Shown here in pieces: positions 25,226-33,913 of a stretch of DNA of 45,540 nt; position 1 is the first letter of the stretch, and the number at the start of each line of letters is the position of its first letter. The stretch spans positions 1-45,540 of the forward strand of contig JAJRUH010000108.1 of NCBI GenBank assembly GCA_024277895.1, read 5' to 3'. The translations under genes and the position numbers were made by a program. The notes under the pieces are model-generated. The model ran no database searches. It was given only the letters and a program-made list of their open reading frames with translations, and was not told the DNA's origin. This stretch comes from Bacteroidota bacterium (lineage in GTDB: Bacteria > Bacteroidota > Bacteroidia > Bacteroidales > JAADGE01).

Positions 25226-26485
25226 ATGGCATTTGCAGATACATATTTTAAGAGATTTCAAAGCGATACAATTCAAATTGCGAAAAAACCGCAGAATGAT
25301 TTATTTCTGATTATTGTTATCCCTTCTTATAATGAAGATGAACTGTGTAAATCTCTGCAATCTATAAGTAATTGTGTCTTGCCCCATAAATCGGCAGAAG
25401 TGATCGTAGTAATCAATTCTTCCGAAGATACATCGGCTGAAATTAAAGAAAAAAACAGAGAAACTTACAACAAAGCTCTTGCTTTTGCCGAAAAAAATAA
25501 CACATCGAAACTTAATTTTTTTATTCTTAATAAAGAAAATTTACCTCGGAAATTTGCCGGTGTAGGTTTAGCTCGAAAAATCGGAACGGACGAAGCATTG
25601 CACAGATTTAATTATTTAAATAATCCAAGCGGATTAATTGCAGGTTTTGATGCCGATGCTTTGCTTAAGAATAATTATCTGACGGAGATTGAAACTTATT
25701 TTAATCGTAATCCTAAAACGAATGCTGCATCAATAAATTTTGAACATCCTATTGCAGGAACCGGTTTCTCGAAAGAAATTTACCGAAATATTATAAATTA
25801 CGAACTGCATTTAAGATATTTTATTGAAGCATTAAGATTTGTAAAATTTCCCTTTGCTTATCACACTATCGGTTCGAGTTTTGTCGTACGTGCCGATATT
25901 TATGCAAAACAAGGCGGTATGAACAGAAAAAAAGCCGGTGAAGATTTTTATTTTCTGCAAAAAATTATCCCTTTGGGAAATTACGGGGAAATTAATACAA
26001 CAACCGTTATCCCGTCGCCTCGTTTATCCGACAGAGTTCCGTTCGGAACCGGTGCAGCTGTTTCAAAAATGATTGAAAATGATACTGATGATTTCGGAAC
26101 CTACAATTTTGATGTTTTTATTTTGCTGAAAACCTTTTTTGAAAAAACAGTCGAGTTTTATAAAAACTCCGATTATTCAGATTTTTCTCAAATTATTGCT
26201 GAGTTTTTAGATATAAATAACTTTAAAACCGATTTAATTAAAATTAAAAACAACAGTCCGAATATTACTATTTTTAAAAAACGTTTTTTCGATTGGTTTA
26301 ATGCTTTCAGAGTTATAAAATTTTTAAATTTTGCACACGAAAAATATTTTTCACGACAAAAGGTGAAAAATGAATCCGTTAAACTGCTGAAAATATATCA
26401 TAACGAAATAAATATGCCGGATAACGAAAAAGATTTATTACTTTTATATCGAAAAATTCAAAAAAAAACTTCTTATAAAATATAA
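25226..26485 (+). CDS. Family 2-like glycosyltransferase
   Basis: A 419-residue cytoplasmic protein of the GT-A fold. The nucleotide-sugar entry strand is FLIIVIPSYNEDELCKSLQS (about 27-46), the acidic metal motif is GFDADALL (about 140-147), and an acceptor-side helix region has GGMNRKKAGEDFYFL. It ends in basic helices without membrane segments. The donor and acceptor sugars are unknown. It is first in a tight three-gene run (gaps of 6 and 7 bp) with a TraB-like protein and a Crp-type regulator, an unusual set that gives no pathway clue. Confidence 0.8.
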   Translation: MAFADTYFKRFQSDTIQIAKKPQNDLFLIIVIPSYNEDELCKSLQSISNCVLPHKSAEVIVVINSSEDTSAEIKEKNRETYNKALAFAEKNNTSKLNFFILNKENLPRKFAGVGLARKIGTDEALHRFNYLNNPSGLIAGFDADALLKNNYLTEIETYFNRNPKTNAASINFEHPIAGTGFSKEIYRNIINYELHLRYFIEALRFVKFPFAYHTIGSSFVVRADIYAKQGGMNRKKAGEDFYFLQKIIPLGNYGEINTTTVIPSPRLSDRVPFGTGAAVSKMIENDTDDFGTYNFDVFILLKTFFEKTVEFYKNSDYSDFSQIIAEFLDINNFKTDLIKIKNNSPNITIFKKRFFDWFNAFRVIKFLNFAHEKYFSRQKVKNESVKLLKIYHNEINMPDNEKDLLLLYRKIQKKTSYKI

Positions 26486-26491
26486 AATTCA

Positions 26492-27361
26492 ATGAAAAAG
26501 CTAATATTAATCTTTTTTGCACTTTTTCAAACAGCTTTTATTTTTTCGCAACAAAATGATTCAACGGCAAATTCACTTCTTTGGGAAATTTCCGGAAACG
26601 GTATTGAAAAACCGTCTTATATTTTCGGAACAATTCATATGATTCCGAAAGATGATTATTTTTTTACGAATTTGATGAAAGAAAAATTTGCCGCTTGTGA
26701 AAAATTAGTTCTCGAAATTGATATAAATATGTCTTTGGCAGAGCAAATTAAAGCAGCAAAACAAATGTTTCTGCCGGAAGGAAAATTATTGTATGATTAT
26801 ATGACGGAAAAAGATTCTGTTGAGTTTCATTCATATTTAATCGACAGTCTGAAAATCAGTAAATCAACTTATAAAAAAGTTATCAGAATAAAACCTCTGT
26901 TTGGTTCAAGTTTGATATTAAAAGAATTAGTCGGCAAAATAAAAACTTACGAACAAGAACTTAATAAACTTGCAAAGAAAAAAGGAACGGAGGTTGTCGG
27001 ATTGGAAACATTGCAATTTCAAATGGACTTAGTGAATGATATAAGCATTGAAGACCAAATTAAAATGCTTTTTGAAGATGGCCTGTCCGGCAATCCGTTA
27101 GATACTTATAATGAAATGGTTGCAGCATATAAAGAACAAAATTTAACTAAGTTGAAAGAATTAATTGATGCCGACGATTCTATGACAAAACTCGGCGACA
27201 AATTTTTAAAAGACAGAAATGCCGATTGGATTTCAAAAATTGAAAAACTGATAAAAGAGAATCCTGTTTTTATTGCCGTAGGTGCCGGACATCTCGCCGG
27301 TAAAAGCGGTGTTTTAAATTTATTACGAGAAAAAGGATATAATGTCAAACCGATAAGATAA
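26492..27361 (+). CDS. TraB/GumN-family secreted protein
   Basis: A 289-residue precursor with a signal peptide (residues about 1-19, cut near FIFSQ). It has the family's conserved ends: KPSYIFGTIHMIPKDDYFF (the GxxH motif) near the start and VFIAVGAGHLAGKSGVLNLL (the GxxH repeat) near the C-terminus, with GLETLQFQMDL between. The paired GxxH motifs and Glu residues suggest a metalloprotease-like Tiki/TraB fold, although bacterial members have no firmly known role. It probably acts in the periplasm or outside the cell. Confidence 0.87.
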   Translation: MKKLILIFFALFQTAFIFSQQNDSTANSLLWEISGNGIEKPSYIFGTIHMIPKDDYFFTNLMKEKFAACEKLVLEIDINMSLAEQIKAAKQMFLPEGKLLYDYMTEKDSVEFHSYLIDSLKISKSTYKKVIRIKPLFGSSLILKELVGKIKTYEQELNKLAKKKGTEVVGLETLQFQMDLVNDISIEDQIKMLFEDGLSGNPLDTYNEMVAAYKEQNLTKLKELIDADDSMTKLGDKFLKDRNADWISKIEKLIKENPVFIAVGAGHLAGKSGVLNLLREKGYNVKPIR

Positions 27362-27368
27362 AAACATT

Positions 27369-28001
27369 ATGGAAATAGATTTAAGATTATTAAAGAAAAA
27401 ATTCCCGAATTTTGAAAAACGTATGTTAAAAGATATGCTTTCATACGGAATCATTAAAGAAATTCCTGAAGGTACGGAAGTTATTCGTTACGGGCAATAT
27501 ATGAAAATGCTTCCGGTTGTTATTGACGGTGTTGTTAAAGTTTACAGCCAATATGAAGATAAAGAATTTTTACTCTATTACATTCAGTCTAACGAAAGTT
27601 GTATTATGTCCTTATCGGCAGTTTTGAATGATACGCCGAGCAGAGTTTTTGCCCTTACCGGAAAAAATTCCGTAATTATGATGTTTCCTTCAAAATTTGT
27701 AAAAAAGTGGATTAAAGATTTCGGAGCTTTTAATAATTTATTCTATCATTTGTACGATAATCGTTATAATGATTTAATTGAAACACTTAATCAAGTTTTA
27801 TTTGAAAAGTTAGATAAACGGCTATATGATTACTTGGTCGAAAAATCAAAAGTCAGCGGTTCGGATACAATAAAAATTACTCACCGAGTAATTGCCGAAG
27901 AAGTCGGAACAGCAAGGGAAGTTGTCAGTCGCATATTAAAAAAACTTGAAACAAATAAGCAAATTGAACAAGGAAAAGGATACGTTAAAATTTTAAAATA
28001 A
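27369..28001 (+). CDS. Crp/Fnr-family transcription regulator
   Basis: A 210-residue protein with an N-terminal cyclic-nucleotide-binding-type beta roll (about 20-130, PEGTEVIRYGQYMKMLPVVIDG), a dimer helix and a C-terminal Crp helix-turn-helix (about 165-205, THRVIAEEVGTAREVVSRILKKLE). There is no cysteine cluster near the N-terminus, so it is not an FNR oxygen sensor, and the cAMP-contact residues are not conserved in an obvious way. It is the last gene of the GT2-TraB-Crp run. Its targets are unknown. Confidence 0.9.
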   Translation: MEIDLRLLKKKFPNFEKRMLKDMLSYGIIKEIPEGTEVIRYGQYMKMLPVVIDGVVKVYSQYEDKEFLLYYIQSNESCIMSLSAVLNDTPSRVFALTGKNSVIMMFPSKFVKKWIKDFGAFNNLFYHLYDNRYNDLIETLNQVLFEKLDKRLYDYLVEKSKVSGSDTIKITHRVIAEEVGTAREVVSRILKKLETNKQIEQGKGYVKILK

Positions 28002-28079
28002 TAATTAAGAATCTGAATTTATCCGAATGTATAATTACAAGCGTATAAAACGATATTAAAAATCTGAAAGTAACATAAA

Positions 28080-28661
28080 ATGGAACAGATTTACACAGAA
28101 GATAAAGCTTTCAACAAAATTAACTTCAAAGAACATTATTTAACAAAAGGAGAATACGACAACTGCAAATTTATCAATTGTGATTTTTCTGATACAGACT
28201 TTTCAGATATCAGATTTTCAGAATGTAAATTTGTTGACTGTAATTTAAGTTTGGTTAACCTGACAAAAACGGCATTTCTTGGCGTAAAATTCAAAGACTG
28301 TAAAATGTCGGGACTTAATTTTAATAGTTGTAACGAGTTTGGACTTTCATTTAGTTTTTATAATTGTTCTCTTAATTATTCTTCATTCTGTAAAACTAAA
28401 ATAAAAAAGACAATTTTTAAAAATTCTCAGTTGCAGGAAACAGATTTTACAGAATGTGATTTAACAAGTTCGGTTTTTGATAATTGCGATTTGTCAAAAG
28501 CAACTTTTGAGAACACAATAATTGAGAAGGTTAACTTTCAAACTTCATACAATTATTCAATTGACCCGGAAATTAATCGAATTAAAAAAGCAAAATTTTC
28601 TTTTCCTGGAATTTCAGGACTCTTGCACAAATATGATATTGAAATCGAAACCATTAATTAA
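28080..28661 (+). CDS. Qnr-like pentapeptide-repeat protein
   Basis: A 193-residue protein built almost wholly of A(D/N)LXX-type pentapeptides with central Phe/Leu (for example CKFINCDFSDTDFSD), which form a right-handed quadrilateral beta-helix. A break near residues 85-95 (NSCNEFGLSF) and a C-terminal dimer-like tail (FSFPGISGLLHKYDIEIE) match the layout of Qnr/MfpA DNA mimics of about 190-220 residues that bind gyrase. That role is by family resemblance only; many such proteins have no resistance effect. It is a single gene without a close partner. No LexA-like box was identified. Confidence 0.82.
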   Translation: MEQIYTEDKAFNKINFKEHYLTKGEYDNCKFINCDFSDTDFSDIRFSECKFVDCNLSLVNLTKTAFLGVKFKDCKMSGLNFNSCNEFGLSFSFYNCSLNYSSFCKTKIKKTIFKNSQLQETDFTECDLTSSVFDNCDLSKATFENTIIEKVNFQTSYNYSIDPEINRIKKAKFSFPGISGLLHKYDIEIETIN

Positions 28662-28860
28662 TATTGAATCGATAATTGAAATCCCGAGAAAATATATGAA
28701 AATCAATAAATACGAAATAGGGATATAAGGTAAATGTAATTTTTTTTTGAATTCAGAAGAAAATAATATTCAGAAGTATTTTTGATAACAAATTTAACCG
28801 AATAATTGTGTATATTCTGATGTTAAAAACCTTTTTACAATTTCGAATATTTATGATTCG

Positions 28861-29331
28861 TTATTTAACAATATCGCAATCTTGCATAATTACGTCTTCA
28901 TACATTTCCAAATCTTCGTCATAAGATGCACCGAGCGTTATAAATCCTTTTACTTTTATCTTATCTCCGATTTTTAAATTTTTTATTCGTTCGCCGGCTT
29001 CGGGAAGAAAAGTACAACTTACTCCTGCACTTTCTCCGGCATCTTTTAATAATATAACGGTTTGATTATTTTGATCTTTCGATACGGAAAAGATTGTACC
29101 TTTTATAATAAGAACTTTTGAATTTCCGTCTTTTTCCAAATATTTATTATTAGCCGCAGCATTATCTTTTAAATATTCATTAACTATTTCTTTCGAACTT
29201 AATGTTGCAAATACTTCTGTTTTCTGTACGTCTCTGTGAGGCATAAAAAAAAGATAAACAGGATAAATTGCTGCGAGAACAGCGATAATTACTACGATTA
29301 AAATAATTTTTTTTGTTTTTAATTTTTTCAT
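28861..29331 (-). CDS. Membrane-anchored OB-fold (tRNA_anti-like) protein
   Basis: A 156-residue protein from the ATG at 29331 (MKKLKTKK); the track start ten codons upstream lacks this typical beginning. One N-terminal membrane anchor (about 8-30) is followed by a periplasmic region with KEIVNEYLKDNAAANNKYLEK and an OB-fold core (VLIIKGTIFSVSKDQ, LKIGDKIKVKGF, YEDVIMQDCDIV), as in the tRNA_anti-like family. Its ligand is not known. It lies divergently from the YceI gene. Confidence 0.78.
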   Translation of the reverse strand: MKKLKTKKIILIVVIIAVLAAIYPVYLFFMPHRDVQKTEVFATLSSKEIVNEYLKDNAAANNKYLEKDGNSKVLIIKGTIFSVSKDQNNQTVILLKDAGESAGVSCTFLPEAGERIKNLKIGDKIKVKGFITLGASYDEDLEMYEDVIMQDCDIVK

Positions 29332-29472
29332 GTGTCTATTATTATTGATTTTAAATGTCAAAATTGTTATATCTTTTCAGATTGTGCTCATTTATTAAAT
29401 TTTATGCAAATATGCCGTATCTTTTTTTCTTTTATTGTGACTCTCATCACAAATAATCATTATTTTATAACA

Positions 29473-29480
29473 TATATTTG
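29473..29480 (+). promoter_or_regulatory. -7 element for the YceI gene
   Basis: TATATTTG matches TAnnTTTG. It lies 34 bp before the ATG at 29515, favouring that start over the upstream TTG. Confidence 0.6.
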
Positions 29481-29514
29481 CAACAATAAAAATTTTTAAC
29501 TAAAATTGAACAAT

Positions 29515-30075
29515 ATGAAAAAAATAAGTTTAATATTTACAGTACTGTTTATGAGTATGAGTTTATTCGCTCAAAAAACATATATTACAAAAAATGCCTA
29601 TGCTAAATTATTTTCGCATACTGTTGCGGAAGATATAAGTGCCGAAAACTTTAAAGTAATTTCTAAAATAAATGCTGAAACCGGCGATTTAATAGTTTCC
29701 GTGCCGGTTCAAAGTTTTACTTTCGAAAAAGCTTTAATGCAAAAACATTTTAACCAAGCTAATTTTATGGATTCTAAACAATTCCCTAAAATTAAGTTTA
29801 AAGGAAAATTTGATGTTTCAAAAGTTAATTTTACAAAAGACGGGAAATATCCGGTTACCGTTTCCGGAAATTTAACAATAAGAGCTGTTACAAAACCGCA
29901 TTCTGCAGAAGGTACAATAGTCGTTAAAGACGGAAAAGTTTCCGCAAATTCCGTATTTATCGTGAAAAATATTTTTCAATACGGTGTAGGAAAACCAAGC
30001 AAAAAAAGTAAAAAAGAAAATGTAGCAGAAGACATAAAAATCACATTTAAAGCAAATTACGAAGAACAGAATTAA
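29515..30075 (+). CDS. YceI-family periplasmic lipid-binding protein
   Basis: A 186-residue precursor starting MKKISLIFTVL; the track TTG at 29506 is rejected in favour of this ATG. A signal peptide ends near SLFAQ. The mature part is a lipocalin-like YceI barrel with the hallmark MDSKQFPKIKFKGKF and LTIRAVTKPHSAEGTI. YceI proteins bind isoprenoid or lipid molecules in the periplasm. It is a single gene with a promoter and a strong two-part terminator. Confidence 0.88.
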   Translation: MKKISLIFTVLFMSMSLFAQKTYITKNAYAKLFSHTVAEDISAENFKVISKINAETGDLIVSVPVQSFTFEKALMQKHFNQANFMDSKQFPKIKFKGKFDVSKVNFTKDGKYPVTVSGNLTIRAVTKPHSAEGTIVVKDGKVSANSVFIVKNIFQYGVGKPSKKSKKENVAEDIKITFKANYEEQN

Positions 30076-30094
30076 TTGATTTGTTCATAAAGAT

Positions 30095-30157
30095 ATCATT
30101 GCCGACTAAGATTTTTGAGTTTTAAGAGTTCTCAAAAATCCGGCAATGATTCTTTTT
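30095..30157 (+). terminator. Strong two-part terminator after the YceI gene
   Basis: Outer stem ATCATTGCCG/CGGCAATGAT and inner stem GATTTTTGAG/CTCAAAAATC (20 bp in total with a 5-nt bulge on one side), then TCTTTTTT. It ends 13 bp before the next ATG. Confidence 0.9.
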
Positions 30158-30169
30158 TAAAGAAACATA

Positions 30170-30880
30170 ATGAATAAAATACCCGAAATATTAAAATATC
30201 TGATTAAAGAAATTCAGGAAGAAAAAAGTATTGATGCTTCTCGTGTTGTTGAATTTATGAAAAGAACAGATATTAAAGAAAATGAATTAACGAATTTTAT
30301 AAACTTTAACCATTCTGCAAAAGAAAGTTACGGAAGAAATATAATTTTTGACGGAGGTTTTTTTAAACTTATGCTTATGTCGTGGAATAAATATGATTTT
30401 ACGGCAATTCACGACCACGGACAAGTGGAATGGGGAGCAGTTAAATCTTTCGGAACTGTTTCAAATATTGAATATTCATTTGAAAATAATAAATTAAAAA
30501 TTATTAAAAACGAAATTTTAAATAAAGGAGACGTAACTGCCGTAACATCGGATTTAATTCATCAGGCGGGAAATAATACCGATAAAGCTGTTTTAACAAT
30601 GCACTTGTACGGCTCTGATAAAGTTAAGAATGATATCGGCTTGAATTCAAAAATCTTTGATACCGTTGATAACAGAATTATATACACAACAGGTGCGGCT
30701 TATTTAAAATTACCTTCCGATATTATTATACGGAAAAACGAAAACTTAGATGTTGATATTGCAACTTTTGAATTTGATAAATCAGTGAGATTAAATTTCT
30801 TCAACAAAAACAAAAAAATATTTGCAAATGAACTTTATAAATTAAATAAATTAAATAAATTGAACTATGAATACTATTAA
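30170..30880 (+). CDS. Cysteine-dioxygenase-like cupin
   Basis: A 236-residue cupin. The iron-ligand pair appears as TAIHDHGQVEWGAVK (HxH, about residues 83-85) and a third His in DLIHQAGNN (about 127), followed by MHLYGSD. This arrangement is that of type I cysteine dioxygenases, which oxidise cysteine to cysteine sulfinate. Similarity elsewhere is weak, so another thiol dioxygenase is possible. The C-terminus contains a short LNK repeat from a 9-bp tandem and overlaps the next gene by 14 bp. The operon then encodes a decarboxylase fitting cysteine sulfinate. No promoter consensus is visible, because the terminator sits just upstream. Confidence 0.6.
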   Translation: MNKIPEILKYLIKEIQEEKSIDASRVVEFMKRTDIKENELTNFINFNHSAKESYGRNIIFDGGFFKLMLMSWNKYDFTAIHDHGQVEWGAVKSFGTVSNIEYSFENNKLKIIKNEILNKGDVTAVTSDLIHQAGNNTDKAVLTMHLYGSDKVKNDIGLNSKIFDTVDNRIIYTTGAAYLKLPSDIIIRKNENLDVDIATFEFDKSVRLNFFNKNKKIFANELYKLNKLNKLNYEYY

Positions 30881-31466
30881 AAAAATATTCTTGCCGATAA
30901 TTATAATATTATTCTTTTCGACAGGAAGTATAACGGCTCAAAAGCAATTGCCGAACGGCACAAAAGCACCCGAAATAAATACAATTGACCATTTTAACAG
31001 AGAAATCGGCTGGAAAGAAAAATTAAAAAAAGGACATGTAGTGGTTGTTTTTTATCGCGGTCAGTGGTGTCAATATTGTAATTTATATATGTATCATCTT
31101 GCAGATTCGCTGTCAATGATAACGGATTTGGGTGCAAGTTTAATTGCCGTTACACCCGAAAATAATGAAAATATTGACGAAACCGTTGAAAAAACAAAAG
31201 CACATTTTAATATAGTTTATGATGTTGGGCACGAAATTATGGACAGCTATAAAGTTACTTGGCATGTAAGCAAGTTTGCTCATATTTTCTATAAATTAAG
31301 AGGAATTGACTTGAATAAAGCAAGTGACGGTACCGACAGAGCCTTACCCGTTCCGGCAACATACATTATCGGGCAGGACGGCAGAATAAAAGCCGGATAT
31401 TTTAATAAAAATTACAAACTGCGAATGCCGATAAGCGAAATTGTAAAAGAACTTAAAAAACTCTGA
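30867..31466 (+). CDS. Secreted thioredoxin-fold peroxiredoxin-like protein
   Basis: A 199-residue precursor with a signal peptide (about 1-24, ending GSITAQ). The AhpC/TSA-like domain has the active site YRGQWCQYC (a CxxC, about 69-72), VTPENNENIDETVEKTKAHFNIVYD and a cis-Pro region ALPVPATYIIGQDG. It probably acts in the periplasm as a thiol oxidoreductase or peroxidase. It overlaps the cupin gene by 14 bp and lies 6 bp before the decarboxylase. Why a periplasmic redoxin sits between two cytoplasmic cysteine-metabolising enzymes is unclear. Confidence 0.82.
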   Translation: MNTIKKIFLPIIIILFFSTGSITAQKQLPNGTKAPEINTIDHFNREIGWKEKLKKGHVVVVFYRGQWCQYCNLYMYHLADSLSMITDLGASLIAVTPENNENIDETVEKTKAHFNIVYDVGHEIMDSYKVTWHVSKFAHIFYKLRGIDLNKASDGTDRALPVPATYIIGQDGRIKAGYFNKNYKLRMPISEIVKELKKL

Positions 31467-31472
31467 AAATAA

Positions 31473-32897
31473 ATGCAGAAAAATTATCAGGATATTTTTA
31501 ATAAAGCTGCGGATATTATTGCAGAATATCTAAGAGACTCCGATTCGAATATGTCTTCGACAGTAAATTATCAAAGTCCGAAAGAGTTAAAAAAATTGCT
31601 TGATTTTAAAATTGAAGATGAAGGAATATCTTACGACATATTGTTTAATTATCTTGAAAAATATCTGCAATATAGTGTAAATACGAGAAATAAACAGTTT
31701 TTTAATCAACTTTATGCCGGAACAAATATTCCCGGTTTTTTGGGCGAAGTTTTTTCCGCCGTAAGCAATACGTCAATGTACACATACGAAGTTGCACCGG
31801 CAGCTACGCTGATTGAAAAATATTTAATTAAAAAAATGTGCAATATTGCCGGCTTTAAGAACGGAAACGGTATTTTTGTTACCGGCGGAAGTAATGCTAA
31901 TCTTATTGCGATGTTTTCGGCTCGCAATAAAATTTTACCGCAAGGAAAAACGGAAGGGATGCAAAATGCTCCGAAATTTACGGCTTTTGTTTCCGACCAA
32001 GCTCATTATTCTTTCGGAACGGCAGCTAATTTACTCGGTATCGGTTCGGATGCTTTAATAAAAGTTAAATCGGATAAATACGGAAAAATGATACCCGAAG
32101 AACTTGAAAAAGAAATTCTTGCATCAAAACAAAGAAACGAAATACCTTTTTTTGTTGCCGGAACTGCCGGAACAACCTTACTCGGAGCTTTTGACCCGAT
32201 TTCTGACATTACGGAAATTGCAAAAAAACATAATTGCCGGATACATATTGACGGCTCTTTCGGCGGCTCGGTTATTTTAAGCTCAAAATATAAATATCTT
32301 TTTAAAGGTATTGAAAATACAGATTCGTTCACCTGGAATCCGCATAAACTTATGAACGTTCCTTTAGTAACTTCCGTTATTTTGCTTAACGAAAAAAATA
32401 TTTTGCGAAGTAATTTAACGAAACTTTCAACAGATTATATTTTTCATGAAAATGAAGACGAAAATTGCGATTTAGGTGAAATTTCAATTCAGTGCGGAAG
32501 AAAAGTTGATGCTTTAAAATTGTGGTCGGCTTGGAAATTTTACGGTAACAAAGGATATGAAAAACGAATTGATGATTTGTTTGAAGTTGCCGAATATTTC
32601 GAAACAAAAGTTAAAGAATTTGAGGATTTGGAATTAATGTCGGAAAGGCAAACATTAACGGTTTGTTTCAGGTATAATCCCGGAAATATTGAAGATTTGA
32701 ATAAAGTAAATTTGAATATCAGGGAAAAATTACGAAAATCCGGAAAAAGTATGGTGAATTACGGTTATATCGGACAAGATTTAACAATTCGTTTTGTTGT
32801 TTCAAATGCCGATGTTCAAAAATCGGATATTGACATATTTTTTAAGAATTTTTTTGAAACGATAAAACAAATTAAGGATGAAAAATTCGCTTCATAA
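31473..32897 (+). CDS. Group II PLP decarboxylase; candidate cysteine sulfinate decarboxylase
   Basis: A 474-residue enzyme of the glutamate/cysteine-sulfinate/aromatic amino acid decarboxylase family. The substrate-side region is AVSNTSMYTYEVAPA (about 96-110), the PLP-binding HID (258-260) and Schiff-base Lys292 lie in FTWNPHKLM. The NTSMYTYEVAP segment resembles animal CSAD/GAD more than bacterial GadB. With the cysteine-dioxygenase-like gene upstream, decarboxylation of cysteine sulfinate to hypotaurine (or cysteate to taurine) is the most attractive reading. Glutamate or aspartate decarboxylation is possible. It overlaps the next gene by 20 bp. Confidence 0.78.
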   Translation: MQKNYQDIFNKAADIIAEYLRDSDSNMSSTVNYQSPKELKKLLDFKIEDEGISYDILFNYLEKYLQYSVNTRNKQFFNQLYAGTNIPGFLGEVFSAVSNTSMYTYEVAPAATLIEKYLIKKMCNIAGFKNGNGIFVTGGSNANLIAMFSARNKILPQGKTEGMQNAPKFTAFVSDQAHYSFGTAANLLGIGSDALIKVKSDKYGKMIPEELEKEILASKQRNEIPFFVAGTAGTTLLGAFDPISDITEIAKKHNCRIHIDGSFGGSVILSSKYKYLFKGIENTDSFTWNPHKLMNVPLVTSVILLNEKNILRSNLTKLSTDYIFHENEDENCDLGEISIQCGRKVDALKLWSAWKFYGNKGYEKRIDDLFEVAEYFETKVKEFEDLELMSERQTLTVCFRYNPGNIEDLNKVNLNIREKLRKSGKSMVNYGYIGQDLTIRFVVSNADVQKSDIDIFFKNFFETIKQIKDEKFAS

Positions 32898-33636
32898 AGA
32901 TTCGATTATTATTTTAGCTTGGCCTCAAACTCCGGTGAGCTCCGTAGGAATGTGGTACGATACCGTGACTAAATTCTTGGGTTTGTTAAAAAACGACCGC
33001 TACAAAGCCGGACATGCTGCCGCAGTTTTGGTTAATCATAAAACAAAAAAACTTCATTATTTTGATTTCGGTCGCTACCATATGCCGCAAAAATTCGGAA
33101 GAGTAAGAGACGAGCAAAGCGACCCGCAATTAAAAATTACCGTAAAAGCAAACTTGTCGGCAGAAGATAAATTGTTGAATATCAGCGAAATACTTCGTAT
33201 TGTAAATTCAAATAAAGAATGTCACGGACAAGGCGTTTTATATGCTTCGGCTCTTGAAAATATCAGTTTTGAGAAAGCATATAAATTTGCAAAAGATTTG
33301 CAAAATTCCGATGCGATAAATTACGGACCTTATGATTTAAACGGTTCAAATTGTTCGCGGTTTATCGCTTCTCTGGCAATTGCGGGAAATCCCGAATTCG
33401 ATATTCGTTTCAGATTAAAATTTCCGATTTTGTTAACTCCCTTACCGAAAGGAAATGTAATTATTTGTAATACAGAGTATTATTCCGTAAAAGGAAGTGA
33501 AATTAAGAAACACAAAGTAAAGTTTTCGGATTATTTAAGAAATTTTGTTTTTCCCGGTTTCAGAAAGCCCGATTTAAGTTTCGGCAAAAAAGATACAAGC
33601 ATAAATAAAGTTCATAACATTAAAATCCATGCATAA
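32878..33636 (+). CDS. Unknown protein; possible permuted papain-like fold
   Basis: A 252-residue protein with no signal peptide or membrane span. Notable conserved-looking segments are GHAAAVLVNHKTKKLHYFDFGRYH near the start and INYGPYDLNGSNCSRFIASLAI in the middle. A His early and a Cys later (GSNCSRF) is the order found in permuted NlpC/P60 or LRAT-like hydrolases, so a thiol hydrolase or transferase is conceivable, but this is only a pattern match. I recall similar proteins only as uncharacterised Bacteroidota families. It overlaps both neighbours (20 and 8 bp), so it is translationally coupled to the decarboxylase. Confidence 0.7.
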   Translation: MKNSLHKDSIIILAWPQTPVSSVGMWYDTVTKFLGLLKNDRYKAGHAAAVLVNHKTKKLHYFDFGRYHMPQKFGRVRDEQSDPQLKITVKANLSAEDKLLNISEILRIVNSNKECHGQGVLYASALENISFEKAYKFAKDLQNSDAINYGPYDLNGSNCSRFIASLAIAGNPEFDIRFRLKFPILLTPLPKGNVIICNTEYYSVKGSEIKKHKVKFSDYLRNFVFPGFRKPDLSFGKKDTSINKVHNIKIHA

Positions 33637-33913
33637 TAAGCCCGATAACATACTTGAAAATTCAAAATATTTGCCCGGAACGGGAGCAAGTGCATTTTTT
33701 CATATTGAAGCAACCGAAAATGATACTCTTTTCAGAATAAGGCGATTTAACGAAAACGGAAAACTTGATTGCGACCAAATTTTCCGTCTTCTTACACCCG
33801 GTTTTGAAATTTATTCCGACTTTGAAATTACTTATGTTTCTCATTGTGCTAAATGCACTGTTTTACAGAAAAATAAGAAATTTATTTTTGTCAGTCTTGC
33901 TTCAGTATCTTAA
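33629..33913 (+). CDS. Small unknown protein ending the decarboxylase operon
   Basis: A 94-residue soluble protein, probably beta-rich: YLPGTGASAFFHIEATENDT, RIRRFNENGKLDCDQIF and a YVSHCAKCTVLQKNKKFIFV end, with a CxxC (about 76-79). No family is recognised. It overlaps the preceding gene by 8 bp, and its last 23 bp overlap the end of the convergent C10 peptidase gene. No terminator separates the two convergent genes, so transcripts must read into each other. Confidence 0.7.
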   Translation: MHNKPDNILENSKYLPGTGASAFFHIEATENDTLFRIRRFNENGKLDCDQIFRLLTPGFEIYSDFEITYVSHCAKCTVLQKNKKFIFVSLASVS

